This document shows, piece by piece, positions 10,305 through 18,288 of a DNA stretch of 64,000 nucleotides (position 1 is the stretch's first letter; each line of letters starts with the position of its first letter). The stretch covers positions 620,001 to 684,000 of the forward strand of contig NZ_JAIUCY010000002.1 in the NCBI RefSeq assembly GCF_020179755.1, in the 5' to 3' direction. The DNA comes from Herbaspirillum sp. alder98. Its GTDB lineage: Bacteria > Pseudomonadota > Gammaproteobacteria > Burkholderiales > Burkholderiaceae_D. The notes beneath the pieces were generated by a model. The model was not told the DNA's origin, made no database searches, and worked only from the letters and a program-made list of their open reading frames with translations. The translations under genes were made by a program, and so were the position numbers.

Positions 10305-10478
10305 ATGCAAGTCCTCTCCCCTGTCGAACGACAAATGATCGGCGGCGGCGCCGGCCCATGCCGTTGTCCCGCGCCTGCCGCATCGCAGACAGAGATGCCG
10401 CTGCCCGCCATGGCCCACCATGCCAGCGCCCGCATCTTTGCCGATACCGTGGCGGCCGGCGAACTATGGCCGGCCTGA
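10305..10478 (+). CDS. Double-glycine-leader peptide 1
   Basis: A 57-residue product that starts at an ATG with an excellent AAAGGAG five bases upstream (10293-10299). The first 15 residues, MQVLSPVERQMIGGG, fit the double-glycine leader pattern LSxxELxxIxGG except Arg at the Leu(-7) position, with Ile at -4. Such leaders are cut after GG by peptidase-containing ABC transporters or C39 peptidases. The predicted mature part begins AGPCRCPAPAAS and is Ala/Pro-rich with a Cys-Arg-Cys pair. It contains no asparagine, so it cannot be a target of the nearby N-glycosyltransferase. The function (bacteriocin, signal or other) is not known; the leader match and ribosome-binding site make it a real gene candidate. 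Confidence 0.7.
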   Translation: MQVLSPVERQMIGGGAGPCRCPAPAASQTEMPLPAMAHHASARIFADTVAAGELWPA

Positions 10479-10574
10479 TCGGGGTTCGCATTGACGACAT
10501 CAATGACAGGTTCGTTGGGAATACAGGGCACGGCCTGCCATTGATCGACCCGCACCCTCTTCAAAGGAACGCTG

Positions 10575-10757
10575 ATGCGTAAAGTACATTCCGACGAACT
10601 GCAACATATCACCGGCGGACTTTTGCCGATCGCCGTGGTGCCGCTGCTGGCGCTGGCGTTTGGCCTGGGCCTTGGCACCGGCCTGCTGGTGCGCGAAGCG
10701 AACTGTCCCAAGTTGCCGGCCCCGGAAACGCCGGCCGCAACGCCGGCAGGCAGCTGA
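10575..10757 (+). CDS. Double-glycine-leader peptide 2, hydrophobic
   Basis: A 60-residue product with AAAGGA upstream (10563-10568). The leader MRKVHSDELQHITGG matches the double-glycine consensus at -12 (hydrophobic), -8 Glu, -7 Leu, -4 Ile and GG at -2/-1. The predicted mature peptide is strongly hydrophobic for about 25 residues (LLPIAVVPLLALAFGLGLG), includes GxxxG-type spacing (GLGLGTG), and ends in a Pro/Ala-rich tail. A membrane-active, class II bacteriocin-like peptide would look like this, but no immunity gene or dedicated exporter is in view. Its only Asn is followed by Cys-Pro, so there is no N-X-S/T sequon. Confidence 0.75.
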   Translation: MRKVHSDELQHITGGLLPIAVVPLLALAFGLGLGTGLLVREANCPKLPAPETPAATPAGS

Positions 10758-10805
10758 CATCTACCCCCTGCACGACCCATCTTTTTATCCAAACTGGAGA
10801 ACGAT

Positions 10806-10973
10806 ATGCAATCCATCGAACGCAACACCATGGAACAGATCAGCGGCGGCAGCCAGGATTTTTTTGAATGGCTGATCGATACCTTTACCGGCAATACTTA
10901 CGACGAACCAGACCGCTGGATCTACGAAGAAATGAAATACAACGAGCAGTCGGCGCCTGCCCCAGGTCGCTGA
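10806..10973 (+). CDS. Double-glycine-leader peptide 3, acidic
   Basis: A 55-residue product from the ATG at 10806 with GGAGA upstream (10796-10800). The leader MQSIERNTMEQISGG has the same 15-residue length as the two preceding peptides, with Ile at -12 and -4, Met at -7 and GG at -2/-1. The predicted mature part, starting SQDFFEWLIDTFTGN, is acidic and aromatic (three Trp/Tyr-rich segments), unlike the hydrophobic peptide 2. Asparagines are at about 7, 30 and 46, and none is in an N-X-S/T sequon. The three genes are spaced 96 and 48 bases apart, which suggests one transcript. Function unknown. Confidence 0.72.
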   Translation: MQSIERNTMEQISGGSQDFFEWLIDTFTGNTYDEPDRWIYEEMKYNEQSAPAPGR

Positions 10974-11201
10974 TGCATGGCGGGCCGGCAATGTCATTGA
11001 TCAGTAAATGCAATGCTGGCCGGGCCCGCCAGCCGGTTACCCCTAGGCAGGAGGCGGCGTTGCTTGCTGCCGGCCTTGGCTGTACCCGTTACGCTTGCCT
11101 CTCCTGCTTGCCCGCTCTCGTCGAATCGTTGCCCTGACAGCCCCGGTCCGGTTCGCACAACGCATCAATAACGGCCGCCCGCTGCAAACCCCGCCCGAGT
11201 G

Positions 11202-11939
11202 TTACTGGTAATAGATGTCGATGCTGGCCAGGCCGTCCAGCGGGACGCGTCCAACCGGCAGGTCGCCGCGCTTGTTGATGATGGGCTTGACGCCGATCAC
11301 CCCCGAAATAAAGCGATACACGCCCGCCGTGCGTTTGCCCGGCGCGGCAAACGACAGCCGCGAGCTGCCGTCGGCCCACACCAGGCCGGAATCGGTCTTT
11401 CCCCATTGGTTCAGATTGAAGAATTTGTAGATCAGGTCTACCGGCACTACCTTGCGCTGAGCATCCTGGGCGCCAATGTCTTCCGACACGACCCGCAACT
11501 GGAATTGGCCGACGTTGATATCGCCGACGCTACCGAGACCAAATGCAAAGATCCCCCGCCCCGGCACTAGCGAGCGCACCGCCGTCTGCGGTTTGACATC
11601 GCGTGCCGACAGATGGATCGTCATCGGATCATCGCAGCGGATGGTAAATGGAATCTGTTTTTCTTCAAGCTGTAGCGGTTGGTCGACTGGAATCGTCGAC
11701 AGCGGTATAACGCCGTAATTGACCTTCCCGCCGTTGGCCAGGTCGATTGCGCAGGCGCCCGGCACGATCTCGCCAATCACTGCCAGCCGCGTCGCCGACA
11801 CATTCTCGACGGCGGCAATCGATGGGCACCAAATGCCGATCAGCACCATCAGCGCCACCCTCCCGGGCATCAGATTCGAGCGCCGGTGCGCCGTCAGAGA
11901 TGGACGGCACAAGCGATGAGATATACGGGTTAGGTTCAC
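11202..11939 (-). CDS. Secreted DUF1120-family protein (copy 2)
   Basis: A 245-residue predicted periplasmic or surface protein. From the GTG at 11939, which has AGGAGG nine bases upstream, there is a long basic N-region then the hydrophobic core RVALMVLIGIWC and a likely cleavage after SIAA; an internal ATG at 11870 is a possible later start. The mature part shows the DUF1120 signature: VIGEIVPGACAIDLANGG, YGVIP, FTIRCDDPMTIHLSARD, then FAFGLGSVGDINVGQF. Two Cys are likely disulfide-bonded, as in fimbrial-type beta domains. It is a paralogue of the adjacent upstream gene, 85 bases apart in one transcript. Role unknown; DUF1120 proteins often accompany pili. Confidence 0.8.
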   Translation of the reverse strand: MNLTRISHRLCRPSLTAHRRSNLMPGRVALMVLIGIWCPSIAAVENVSATRLAVIGEIVPGACAIDLANGGKVNYGVIPLSTIPVDQPLQLEEKQIPFTIRCDDPMTIHLSARDVKPQTAVRSLVPGRGIFAFGLGSVGDINVGQFQLRVVSEDIGAQDAQRKVVPVDLIYKFFNLNQWGKTDSGLVWADGSSRLSFAAPGKRTAGVYRFISGVIGVKPIINKRGDLPVGRVPLDGLASIDIYYQ

Positions 11940-12024
11940 GATGATTTCCCTCCTGGATAACAGATGAGCGGTTCGCCATGCGGCGCATGCGCGTACAAGC
12001 CAGCGCTGGCAAGTCGGTAATTGG

Positions 12025-12744
12025 TTAGTAGAAGATTTCGACGGTGGCCAGCCCCGCCAGTGGCAAGCTGCCACCTGGCAACCGTGCGCGGCGGTTGATG
12101 TAGGTTTCAATCTGGAACGTGCCGGTGACGCTGCGGTAGGCGCCCGGCTCCAGCCTGCCCGGCGAGGCAAACGACAGACGCGTCTCGCCGCTGGACCAGA
12201 AGTAGGGATTGTCGCTGCGCCCCCAGCTCGGACGGTCGGCATAGGCGTACAGGATATCGACCGGCGCGGTCTGCCCTTCGGCGTCCTGCCCGAAGAAGGT
12301 GCCCGGCACCGACTGTATGCGGAACTGGCCGATGTTGCTGTCATTGACGCTGCCCAGGCCGAAGGCAAGGTCGTCTTCGCCAGGCACCAGCCCCAATACG
12401 GCAGTCCCCGATTTTTCGTCCCGCGCGGTCACCTTGATGATCATCGGGTCTTCGCACGTGACGGTGAATTGAACACTGCGGACACCCAATTTGAGCGGTT
12501 CGTCGTCGGGTACGTTTTTTCGGGGGATATCGCCGTAGGAAACCATGCCGCTGCCGGCGAGGTGCACCGTGCAAGCGCCGGGAACCAGCCGGCCCGTGAC
12601 CTTCAGGTGGGTGCTGGCGGACCGTCCCGAACCGCTCGACGCCGACGCTGCCGTCATGCCTGAAAAACCCGTCAGCGTTGCCAGCACGATGGCAAAAAAC
12701 CGTGAACCGGCCCGGAATGCTGCAGCAATATGTGGCGTGTGCAT
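12025..12744 (-). CDS. Secreted DUF1120-family protein (copy 1)
   Basis: A 239-residue paralogue of the downstream gene. The ATG at 12744 has AGGAG nine bases upstream, whereas the in-frame ATG at 12816 lies before it without support. Residues 1-35 form a signal peptide with core FFAIVLATLTGFSG and Ala/Ser-rich cleavage region. The mature part carries LKVTGRLVPGACTVHLAGSG, VSYGDIP, FTVTCEDPMIIKVTARDEKS and LAFGLGSVNDSNIGQF, aligned block by block with its neighbour. Both end in a short beta strand before the stop (VEIFY here, IDIYYQ there), reminiscent of pilin C termini. No usher or chaperone is adjacent; the Csu-type locus is 44 kb away. Confidence 0.82.
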   Translation of the reverse strand: MHTPHIAAAFRAGSRFFAIVLATLTGFSGMTAASASSGSGRSASTHLKVTGRLVPGACTVHLAGSGMVSYGDIPRKNVPDDEPLKLGVRSVQFTVTCEDPMIIKVTARDEKSGTAVLGLVPGEDDLAFGLGSVNDSNIGQFRIQSVPGTFFGQDAEGQTAPVDILYAYADRPSWGRSDNPYFWSSGETRLSFASPGRLEPGAYRSVTGTFQIETYINRRARLPGGSLPLAGLATVEIFY

Positions 12745-12893
12745 GATAGTGCTCTCCTGATGCGTCGATGAAGCAGTCGGAGGTGAATTATCGATGGGCG
12801 CTACATCGTCTGACATTCGAAAAAAGCTAGAATTGCGCTACCGTTGCCAGTGGTTTTGAACAAACACTAACTGAGCCAAACCCAGGAATCCAG

Positions 12894-13988
12894 ATGACAC
12901 AGGTATTTGACCGACCACCCACCCACAGGCCGCCCCGCAGTCGCCACCCACTGGCCGCGGCATGCGATGTTGTCCGGGGCATGGCGCTGCAGCTGTTGGC
13001 GCTATTGGCGCTGTTGCTGGCGCTGTCGCCACCGGCGCAAGCCGCCGGCGACTTCGCGGCACGGCAGGAGATCAGCCTCGGTCATGACCGGCCCTATCGG
13101 TTTGCCGTCTATGCCAACCAGGCGCTGCCACCGACGCCCAATATGAGCCGCACGGCGGTGGTGGTGCTGCACGGGGTCAAGCGCAATGCCGACGACTATT
13201 TCGCAATCGGGCAGACATTGCTGAAATCGGCGGGCATGGCGCCCGACACCTTATTGGTGGCGCCCAATTTCATGACCCGCAACGACGCTGGGGCATCGGA
13301 TGCGATGCCGTTATGGGGCGGCGGCAAGTGGATGCAGGGAGATCTGTCCGAACACGGGGTGCAGGGCTTGAGTTCGTTCGAGGCGCTGGACGATATCGTG
13401 CTGTACCTGGCCAATCGCGCGCACTTCCCGCAATTGCGTGAAGTCGTCCTGATAGGCCACTCGGCCGGCGCCCAGCTGATGCAGCGCTATGCCGTCCTGA
13501 ATCAGCTCGACGAGCGCATGCAGGCGGCCGGCATCCATCTTCGGTATGTCATTTCCAGTCCGTCGTCGTATCTGTATTTCGATGCCATGCGACCGGATGG
13601 CGATGGCTTCGCGCTACCCAAAGGCAATCAATGCCCGGGCTATGACAACTATCGGTATGGCATCGGTAATCCCCCCGATTACCTGAAACGGCAAGCGCTG
13701 GATGGCCGCCAGCTGTTTGCCCGCTATGCCGCGCGCGACATCACCTACCTGGTCGGCCAGCGTGACGACGACCCCAACCACCGCTTCCTTGACCGCGCCT
13801 GTGGCGCTGCCTTGCAGGGCAAGACCCGGGTCGAGCGGCAACTCAACTTCGTGCGCTACGAGCAGTTACTGGCCATGCGCTGGAACCTCACGGTGCAGCA
13901 CCCCGAGTTCGAAATCGAGGGCGCCGCCCACAGCGCCGAGCGCCTGTATCGGTCCCCGGCCACGGCACGCCGCATGCTGGGGCAGTGA
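12894..13988 (+). CDS. Secreted alpha/beta hydrolase
   Basis: A 364-residue predicted periplasmic esterase-like enzyme. A long basic N-region precedes the hydrophobic segment LQLLALLALLLALSPP and a probable cleavage near AQAA (about residue 50). The fold is indicated by VVVLHGVKRNADDYF (HG oxyanion strand), the nucleophile elbow GHSAG (Ser about 190) and a C-terminal His in GAAHSAERLY (about 343). Substrate is unknown; the order and spacing resemble secreted polyester or peptidase-type hydrolases but no family was recognised with confidence. It is divergent from the DUF1120 pair (150-base gap) and convergent with the small secreted protein gene that ends at 14009. Confidence 0.78.
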   Translation: MTQVFDRPPTHRPPRSRHPLAAACDVVRGMALQLLALLALLLALSPPAQAAGDFAARQEISLGHDRPYRFAVYANQALPPTPNMSRTAVVVLHGVKRNADDYFAIGQTLLKSAGMAPDTLLVAPNFMTRNDAGASDAMPLWGGGKWMQGDLSEHGVQGLSSFEALDDIVLYLANRAHFPQLREVVLIGHSAGAQLMQRYAVLNQLDERMQAAGIHLRYVISSPSSYLYFDAMRPDGDGFALPKGNQCPGYDNYRYGIGNPPDYLKRQALDGRQLFARYAARDITYLVGQRDDDPNHRFLDRACGAALQGKTRVERQLNFVRYEQLLAMRWNLTVQHPEFEIEGAAHSAERLYRSPATARRMLGQ

Positions 13989-14008
13989 CGCGATAGCCGC
14001 TGGCTGCC

Positions 14009-14473
14009 CTACTTCCACTCCAGGATCGCATTGCGACGATCCAGCCAATGCACCTTGACACTGCCCGGCGTCACCTTGCGCGCCGCGCAGGCGCTGGCGG
14101 CCAGCGCGAACGGTGCATCGTAGAAACGACCCGAGGCCGACGAGCGCATCGCCGTCTGCGGCGCGTTGCGGGCAATCCAGTCAGCCGAATTGGTGCGCAG
14201 GAAGATCATGCAAGCGCTGCCGCTGGTCTCGGCCACCTGGCAGGCGCAGGTGTTGCCCGAGGTGGTGATCGGCTCGGCGGGCGCGGCCGGACGCCCCAGC
14301 ACATCCGGGACCGGTACCGGCACGGGAACCGGCACCGGCCGCGTCTGCTGCGAGCCGTAGCTGCCACCGAGATCGCGCGCGGTGACGCCCTGCGCCAGGG
14401 CCGGCGCACCGATGGCGAACAAGGCCGCCAGCAACGCATGGCGGGCGACGAAGCGAAGTCGATGACGAAGCAC
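14009..14473 (-). CDS. Small secreted protein with Pro-Val repeat
   Basis: A 154-residue protein of unknown function. The GTG at 14473 is preferred because AGGAG lies six bases upstream; the longer frame would overlap the methyltransferase gene. Residues 1-29 look like a signal peptide (HALLAALFAIGAPALAQ). A short linker, PVPVPVPVPVPD (about residues 46-57), is encoded by tandem six-base units of ACCGGN/GGNACC type, a tract that can slip in multiples of whole codons. The C-terminal part has four cysteines (CAC, one near SACM, one near AASACAA), probably disulfides. It lies 35 bases after the methyltransferase stop and is likely co-transcribed with it. Confidence 0.65.
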   Translation of the reverse strand: MLRHRLRFVARHALLAALFAIGAPALAQGVTARDLGGSYGSQQTRPVPVPVPVPVPDVLGRPAAPAEPITTSGNTCACQVAETSGSACMIFLRTNSADWIARNAPQTAMRSSASGRFYDAPFALAASACAARKVTPGSVKVHWLDRRNAILEWK

Positions 14474-14508
14474 GGGCGTCTCCTGGTGTAAAAGTGGAAG
14501 CGGATCGC

Positions 14509-15687
14509 TCAGGCGCCGACCCTGAGTCGCCACAAGGTGGTCACTTCCTTGCTGCGGGCGGCATGCAGCGGGTCGCTGGCATCGCTGGCCTTACCGTGAC
14601 GCGGCCGGATGTCGGTGCGACCCAGCACCGTCAGGCCGGCCGCAGCGATGGCCTCGGACAGCATGGTCGGGGCACGCAGGCCCAGATGTTCGGCAAAGTC
14701 GGACATGATCAACCAGGCCTCGCCGCCCTCGGTGAGGTGCTGCGGCAGGCCCGCCAGAAAACCCAGCAACATGCGGTGTTCGAAATCATAGACCGCGTTC
14801 TCCACGGGCGAAGACGGGCGTGCCGGCAACCAGGGAGGATTGCAGACGATCAACGGCGCGCGCCCTGGCGGAAACAGGTCGGCCTGTTGCAATTCGACCT
14901 GCTTTGCCAGTCCCAGCGACTTGAGGTTGGCGCTCGCGCATTGCAGCGCGCGCGGGTCGTTGTCGGTCGCCACGATGCGCCGCACGCCACGCCGCGCCAG
15001 CACCGCCGACAACACGCCGGTGCCCACGCCAATGTCGAAGGCCAACTCGGTCGCCGGCAACGGCGCCTGCGCCACCAGGTCAACATATTCGCCCCGCACC
15101 GGCGAAAACACGCCGTAGTGCGGATGGATGCGTTCACCCAGCGCGCTGACCTCGACGCCCTTGCGGCGCCACTCGTGGGCCCCGATCAAGCCCTGCAATT
15201 CGCGCAGCGACACCGCAAACGACTGGTCCGCCAGCGTGGCGCCATAGGCTTCGCGACAAGCGGCGACGACGTCCGGTGCGCGCCGCAGCGGCACCACGAA
15301 ACCCGGATCGACCGGAATGATCAGCATGCCGAGGATGCGCGCGCGCTGCGCCTGCAGTTGTCGCTGCTGGTGAAACGCCTGGCCGGGCAGTGCGGGAGCC
15401 GGGGCGGCGCCCTTCTTGGTACTGGGGCGTTCGCGGGCGCGGTCAACGCGACGGGCCAGCGCCTGCAGCAGCATGCGGGCATTCTGGAAGTCGCCACGCC
15501 ACAGCAGCGCGGTGCCTTCGCAGGCGAGCCGGTAGGCGGTATCGGCGGGGATCTGGTCGTCGGCCTCGCGCACCTTGCGTGGCGGGGAGTTGCCGGCTTC
15601 CGAGTGCCAGCGCAGCGTATGGGAAACCCCATCTGCCTCCCACTGGATCTGGGATGGGTCGGAAATCGCGGCTTGTTCTTGGGTCAT
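14509..15687 (-). CDS. Class I SAM-dependent methyltransferase
   Basis: A 392-residue enzyme with a C-terminal Rossmann domain: motif I FDIGVGTGVLSAV (about 217-229), acidic motif VATDNDPRAL, and catalytic NPPW (about 282-285). NPPW/NPPY marks the N6-adenine, N2-guanine and N5-glutamine methyltransferase group (RsmC, PrmC, RlmG types), so the target is an exocyclic or amide nitrogen in RNA or protein. The first about 190 residues (IQWEADGVSHTLRWHSEAGN and so on) are not a domain I recognise. The start at 15687 (MTQEQAA) was chosen because the upstream extension is Cys/His-rich and non-conserved in character; its ribosome-binding site is weak. Confidence 0.8.
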   Translation of the reverse strand: MTQEQAAISDPSQIQWEADGVSHTLRWHSEAGNSPPRKVREADDQIPADTAYRLACEGTALLWRGDFQNARMLLQALARRVDRARERPSTKKGAAPAPALPGQAFHQQRQLQAQRARILGMLIIPVDPGFVVPLRRAPDVVAACREAYGATLADQSFAVSLRELQGLIGAHEWRRKGVEVSALGERIHPHYGVFSPVRGEYVDLVAQAPLPATELAFDIGVGTGVLSAVLARRGVRRIVATDNDPRALQCASANLKSLGLAKQVELQQADLFPPGRAPLIVCNPPWLPARPSSPVENAVYDFEHRMLLGFLAGLPQHLTEGGEAWLIMSDFAEHLGLRAPTMLSEAIAAAGLTVLGRTDIRPRHGKASDASDPLHAARSKEVTTLWRLRVGA

Positions 15688-15907
15688 GAAGGAATCTGGG
15701 TACAGTGCCCGCGGCGAACTGCCACGTGCCAACAGCCGCCAGTGTAGCAAACAGGGGCCGCCGGTGAACTTACAACGTCGACGAGAACCGAAGTATTGAT
15801 GTGCAGCATGGACGATGCACTTGTCACGATGTGCCTGATGCAAGACAAGATGCAATCTGCCCCAGTGCGGCTATGATGAGACCAGATTTCACGACCAAGG
15901 AGATGCC

Positions 15908-16210
15908 ATGACCGATAATTCGCTGCAGTCCACCGCCTTTGATCGCCAGAACCTGTTGCACAAGCTGGCAGAATTCGAAGCCGAACTGGGCAAGCTACCG
16001 CCCGATGGACTCGACGCGCGCCAGTTGCAGGACGATGTCGCCCGCCTCAAGCAACACCTGAGCGAACCGGCGCCCGAACCCAGCGTCTTGCGCGACGCCT
16101 GGCAGTCGGTGCGTGATTCGGCGCACCGTACGGCCGACAATGTCGAGAACCAGGTGTTGCGTGACAGCCCGGCCATCACCGAGATCGGCCGCATCATCGG
16201 TTTGCTGTGA
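15908..16210 (+). CDS. Small coiled-coil-prone cytosolic protein, possibly DUF4404-like
   Basis: A 100-residue protein with AAGGAGATGCC right before the ATG. It has no signal peptide or membrane segment. The first 60 residues are Leu/Glu/Gln-rich helix (LLHKLAEFEAELGKLPPDG, LQDDVARLKQHL). The end, AWQSVRDSAHRTADNVENQV and then ITEIGRIIGLL, is amphipathic. The pattern and length resemble DUF4404 small proteins, but this is not secure. It is a single gene followed by REP-like repeats and convergent with the pirin genes. Confidence 0.7.
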   Translation: MTDNSLQSTAFDRQNLLHKLAEFEAELGKLPPDGLDARQLQDDVARLKQHLSEPAPEPSVLRDAWQSVRDSAHRTADNVENQVLRDSPAITEIGRIIGLL

Positions 16211-16217
16211 TTTGCCG

Positions 16218-16425
16218 GGGTCCGGCTTTCGCCGGCGCCACGGGATATTGATAGCGCAAGCTCCGGCGCCTCTCCGTCCCCCGTCACCCTGACGAAAGTC
16301 AGGGCCCAGCGACTTCCAGCGTACGGATAGCGCAACCAACGTCGCTGGATACCGGCTTTCGCCGGTACGACGGGCTACTAATAGTCTGACCTCCGTCGTC
16401 CTGACGAAAGTCGGAACCCCGCGAC
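16218..16425. repeat. REP-like interspersed palindromic repeats, tandem copies B1 and B2
   Basis: Two units in tandem repeat the arrangement of 1611-1685. Unit 1: CCGGCTTTCGCCGG (16222-16235) and CCCTGACGAAAGTCAGGG (16287-16304) followed by CCCAGCGAC. Unit 2: ACCGGCTTTCGCCGGT (16351-16366) with ACGACGGG, and a decayed CCTGACGAAAGTCGG at about 16400. It fills the gap between two convergent genes. Confidence 0.78.
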
Positions 16426-16450
16426 GGCAATCCACCGTCGCGGTACCAAC

Positions 16451-17332
16451 TCAACGCCCCGCCGGCAATGGAATCCACTCAGTCTCGCCGGGAATATCCG
16501 GAAACACCGACTTGTCGCGCGCGGTCCAGGCCAGCTTGGCCGCTTCGATCTTGTCCTTCGAGGTCGACACGAAGTTCCACCAGACAAAGCGCGGCTCCGG
16601 CATCGGCTCGCCGCCCAGCAGCATGAACACGGCATCGCTGCTGACGCTCACCTGCGCGCTCACGCCTGGCGCCAGGATCGCCAGGGTACCGGCCTCGATG
16701 GCCTCGCCATCGATGGCCAATGCGCCCTTGACCACATAGATCGCGCGCTCGCTGACTTCAGCCGGCACCGTCAGCGATGACCCAGCGGGCGCGGTGGCCG
16801 CCACATACAGCGTAGGGCTGGCAGGCCGCACCGGCGAGGTCACGCCAAAGGCCGAACCGACCAGCACATGCAGGCTGGCGCCATCGACCTCGACCGTGGG
16901 CATGGCGTCGGCGGCGTAGTGCACGAACTCGGCATTGCCGTCTTCGACCGCCGCCGGCAGCGCCACCCACATCTGCAAGCCGTGCACCGGCACTTTCTGC
17001 TCACGGATATCGTCAGGCACCCGCTCCGAATGCACGATGCCGCGTCCGGACGCCATCCAGTTCACCGCGCCCGGCGTGATGCGCTGGACCACGCCCAGGC
17101 TGTCGCGGTGCATCATCGCGCCAGAAAACAGATAGGTCACGGTGGCCAGGCCGATATGCGGGTGCGGACGCACATCGCCTTCGGTGGTGCCGGCGTCGAA
17201 TTCGACCGGCCCCATGTGATCGAAGAAAACGAATGGCCCCACCGTACGGGCCGCCGCCGATGGCAGCAGCCGGCGCACCGGAAAACCGATGTCGCGCGTC
17301 AGGCCGTGGATCTTGTGAACGATGCTGCTCAT
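16451..17332 (-). CDS. Pirin family protein (copy 2)
   Basis: A 293-residue bicupin of the pirin family; bacterial members such as YhhW have quercetinase or metal-dependent redox roles, cytosolic. The N-terminal cupin has metal ligands in RPHPHIGLATVTYLF (His pair about 58-60) and GRGIVHSERV (His and Glu about 102-104). A typical pirin mid-segment follows (GLQMWVALPAAVEDGNAEF) and a C-terminal cupin ends VWWNFVSTSKDKIEAAKLAW. It is the last gene of DoxX-pirin-pirin, 37 bases after the other pirin. Sequence similarity between the two pirins is moderate, so this is an old duplication or independent pairing. Confidence 0.9.
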   Translation of the reverse strand: MSSIVHKIHGLTRDIGFPVRRLLPSAAARTVGPFVFFDHMGPVEFDAGTTEGDVRPHPHIGLATVTYLFSGAMMHRDSLGVVQRITPGAVNWMASGRGIVHSERVPDDIREQKVPVHGLQMWVALPAAVEDGNAEFVHYAADAMPTVEVDGASLHVLVGSAFGVTSPVRPASPTLYVAATAPAGSSLTVPAEVSERAIYVVKGALAIDGEAIEAGTLAILAPGVSAQVSVSSDAVFMLLGGEPMPEPRFVWWNFVSTSKDKIEAAKLAWTARDKSVFPDIPGETEWIPLPAGR

Positions 17333-17369
17333 GCTTGCTCCCTGCTTGCTTTAGATTGGCTGGCCCGGC

Positions 17370-18236
17370 TCACAGGCGGCCGGCACGAAAATCGTCGATG
17401 GCCTGTTCGACCTGTTCCCGGGTGTTCATCACGAACGGTCCCCACTGCGCAATCGACTCGCCCAATGGCTTGCCGGCGATCAGCAGGAAACGACTGGCGA
17501 CATTGGCCTTGAGCGACACCCCGGCCGCCTCGGCCACGTTGGTCAGCACCGCCATGCGACCGGCCTCGGCCGGACGCGCCTGCTCTGTCTGCGGGCCCAC
17601 CGCCAGGCCGCCTTCATAGACGTACAGGAAGGCATTGTGGGTCGCCGGGATCGGCAGGTCCAGCGCGGTACCGGCTTCAAGCGCGATATCAAGGTACAGC
17701 GGCTCGGTGGTGTCGCGTTCGATGGCGCCGACGGTACCAAATGCCTGGCCCGCCAGCACCCGCACCTTCACGCCGGGCTGCGGCTGCACTTCGGGAATGC
17801 CGGCCGACGGGATGTCGCTGTAGCCGGGCTCGGTCATCTTGTCCTTGGCGGCCAGGTTGACCCACAGCTGGAATCCGCTCATCAGGCCATCTTCCTGCTC
17901 GGGCAACTCGGAGTGCACCAGGCCACGGCCGGCAGTCATCCACTGCATGCCGCCCGGTTCCAGCAAGCCTTCGTTGCCGGCATTGTCGCGATGGCGCATG
18001 CGCCCGGCCAGCATGTAGGTCACGGTCTCGAAGCCACGATGCGGATGGTCGGGAAAACCGGCCAGGTAATCGCTGGGCTCATCCGAGTGAAACGCGTCCA
18101 GCATCAGGAACGGGTCCAGCCGGCGCTGCAGGTCGTGGGTCAATACGCGGGTCAGGCTGACGCCGGCGCCGTCCTGGGTGGGGATGCCGTTGACCAGGCG
18201 CTCGACCTGGCGGGTGAAATGTTGGGTGGTGCTCAT
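17370..18236 (-). CDS. Pirin family protein (copy 1)
   Basis: A 288-residue pirin/quercetinase-like bicupin. Metal-site residues are visible in FPDHPHRGFETVTYMLAG (His about 61 and 63) and GRGLVHSELPEQ (His and Glu), with LDPFLMLDAFHSDEPSDYLA upstream, which is the hallmark pirin entry segment. The C-terminal cupin contains FLLIAGKPLGESIAQWGPFV, also typical. Gene order DoxX (52 bases upstream) - pirin - pirin, divergent to a LysR gene, resembles the enteric yhaJ-yhaK neighbourhood and suggests a stress- or aromatic-responsive redox unit. Exact substrate unknown. Confidence 0.92.
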   Translation of the reverse strand: MSTTQHFTRQVERLVNGIPTQDGAGVSLTRVLTHDLQRRLDPFLMLDAFHSDEPSDYLAGFPDHPHRGFETVTYMLAGRMRHRDNAGNEGLLEPGGMQWMTAGRGLVHSELPEQEDGLMSGFQLWVNLAAKDKMTEPGYSDIPSAGIPEVQPQPGVKVRVLAGQAFGTVGAIERDTTEPLYLDIALEAGTALDLPIPATHNAFLYVYEGGLAVGPQTEQARPAEAGRMAVLTNVAEAAGVSLKANVASRFLLIAGKPLGESIAQWGPFVMNTREQVEQAIDDFRAGRL

Positions 18237-18288
18237 GGTGCTCTCCTTGGCATGACAGGACAGGGCTTGCGCCCTGCCCGACTTTGGT

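Noticed and set aside
10305..10973. The GG-leader peptides as direct substrates of the N-glycosyltransferase (glycocin-like)
   Set aside because: Direct reading finds no N-X-S/T sequon in any of the three; peptide 1 has no Asn at all.
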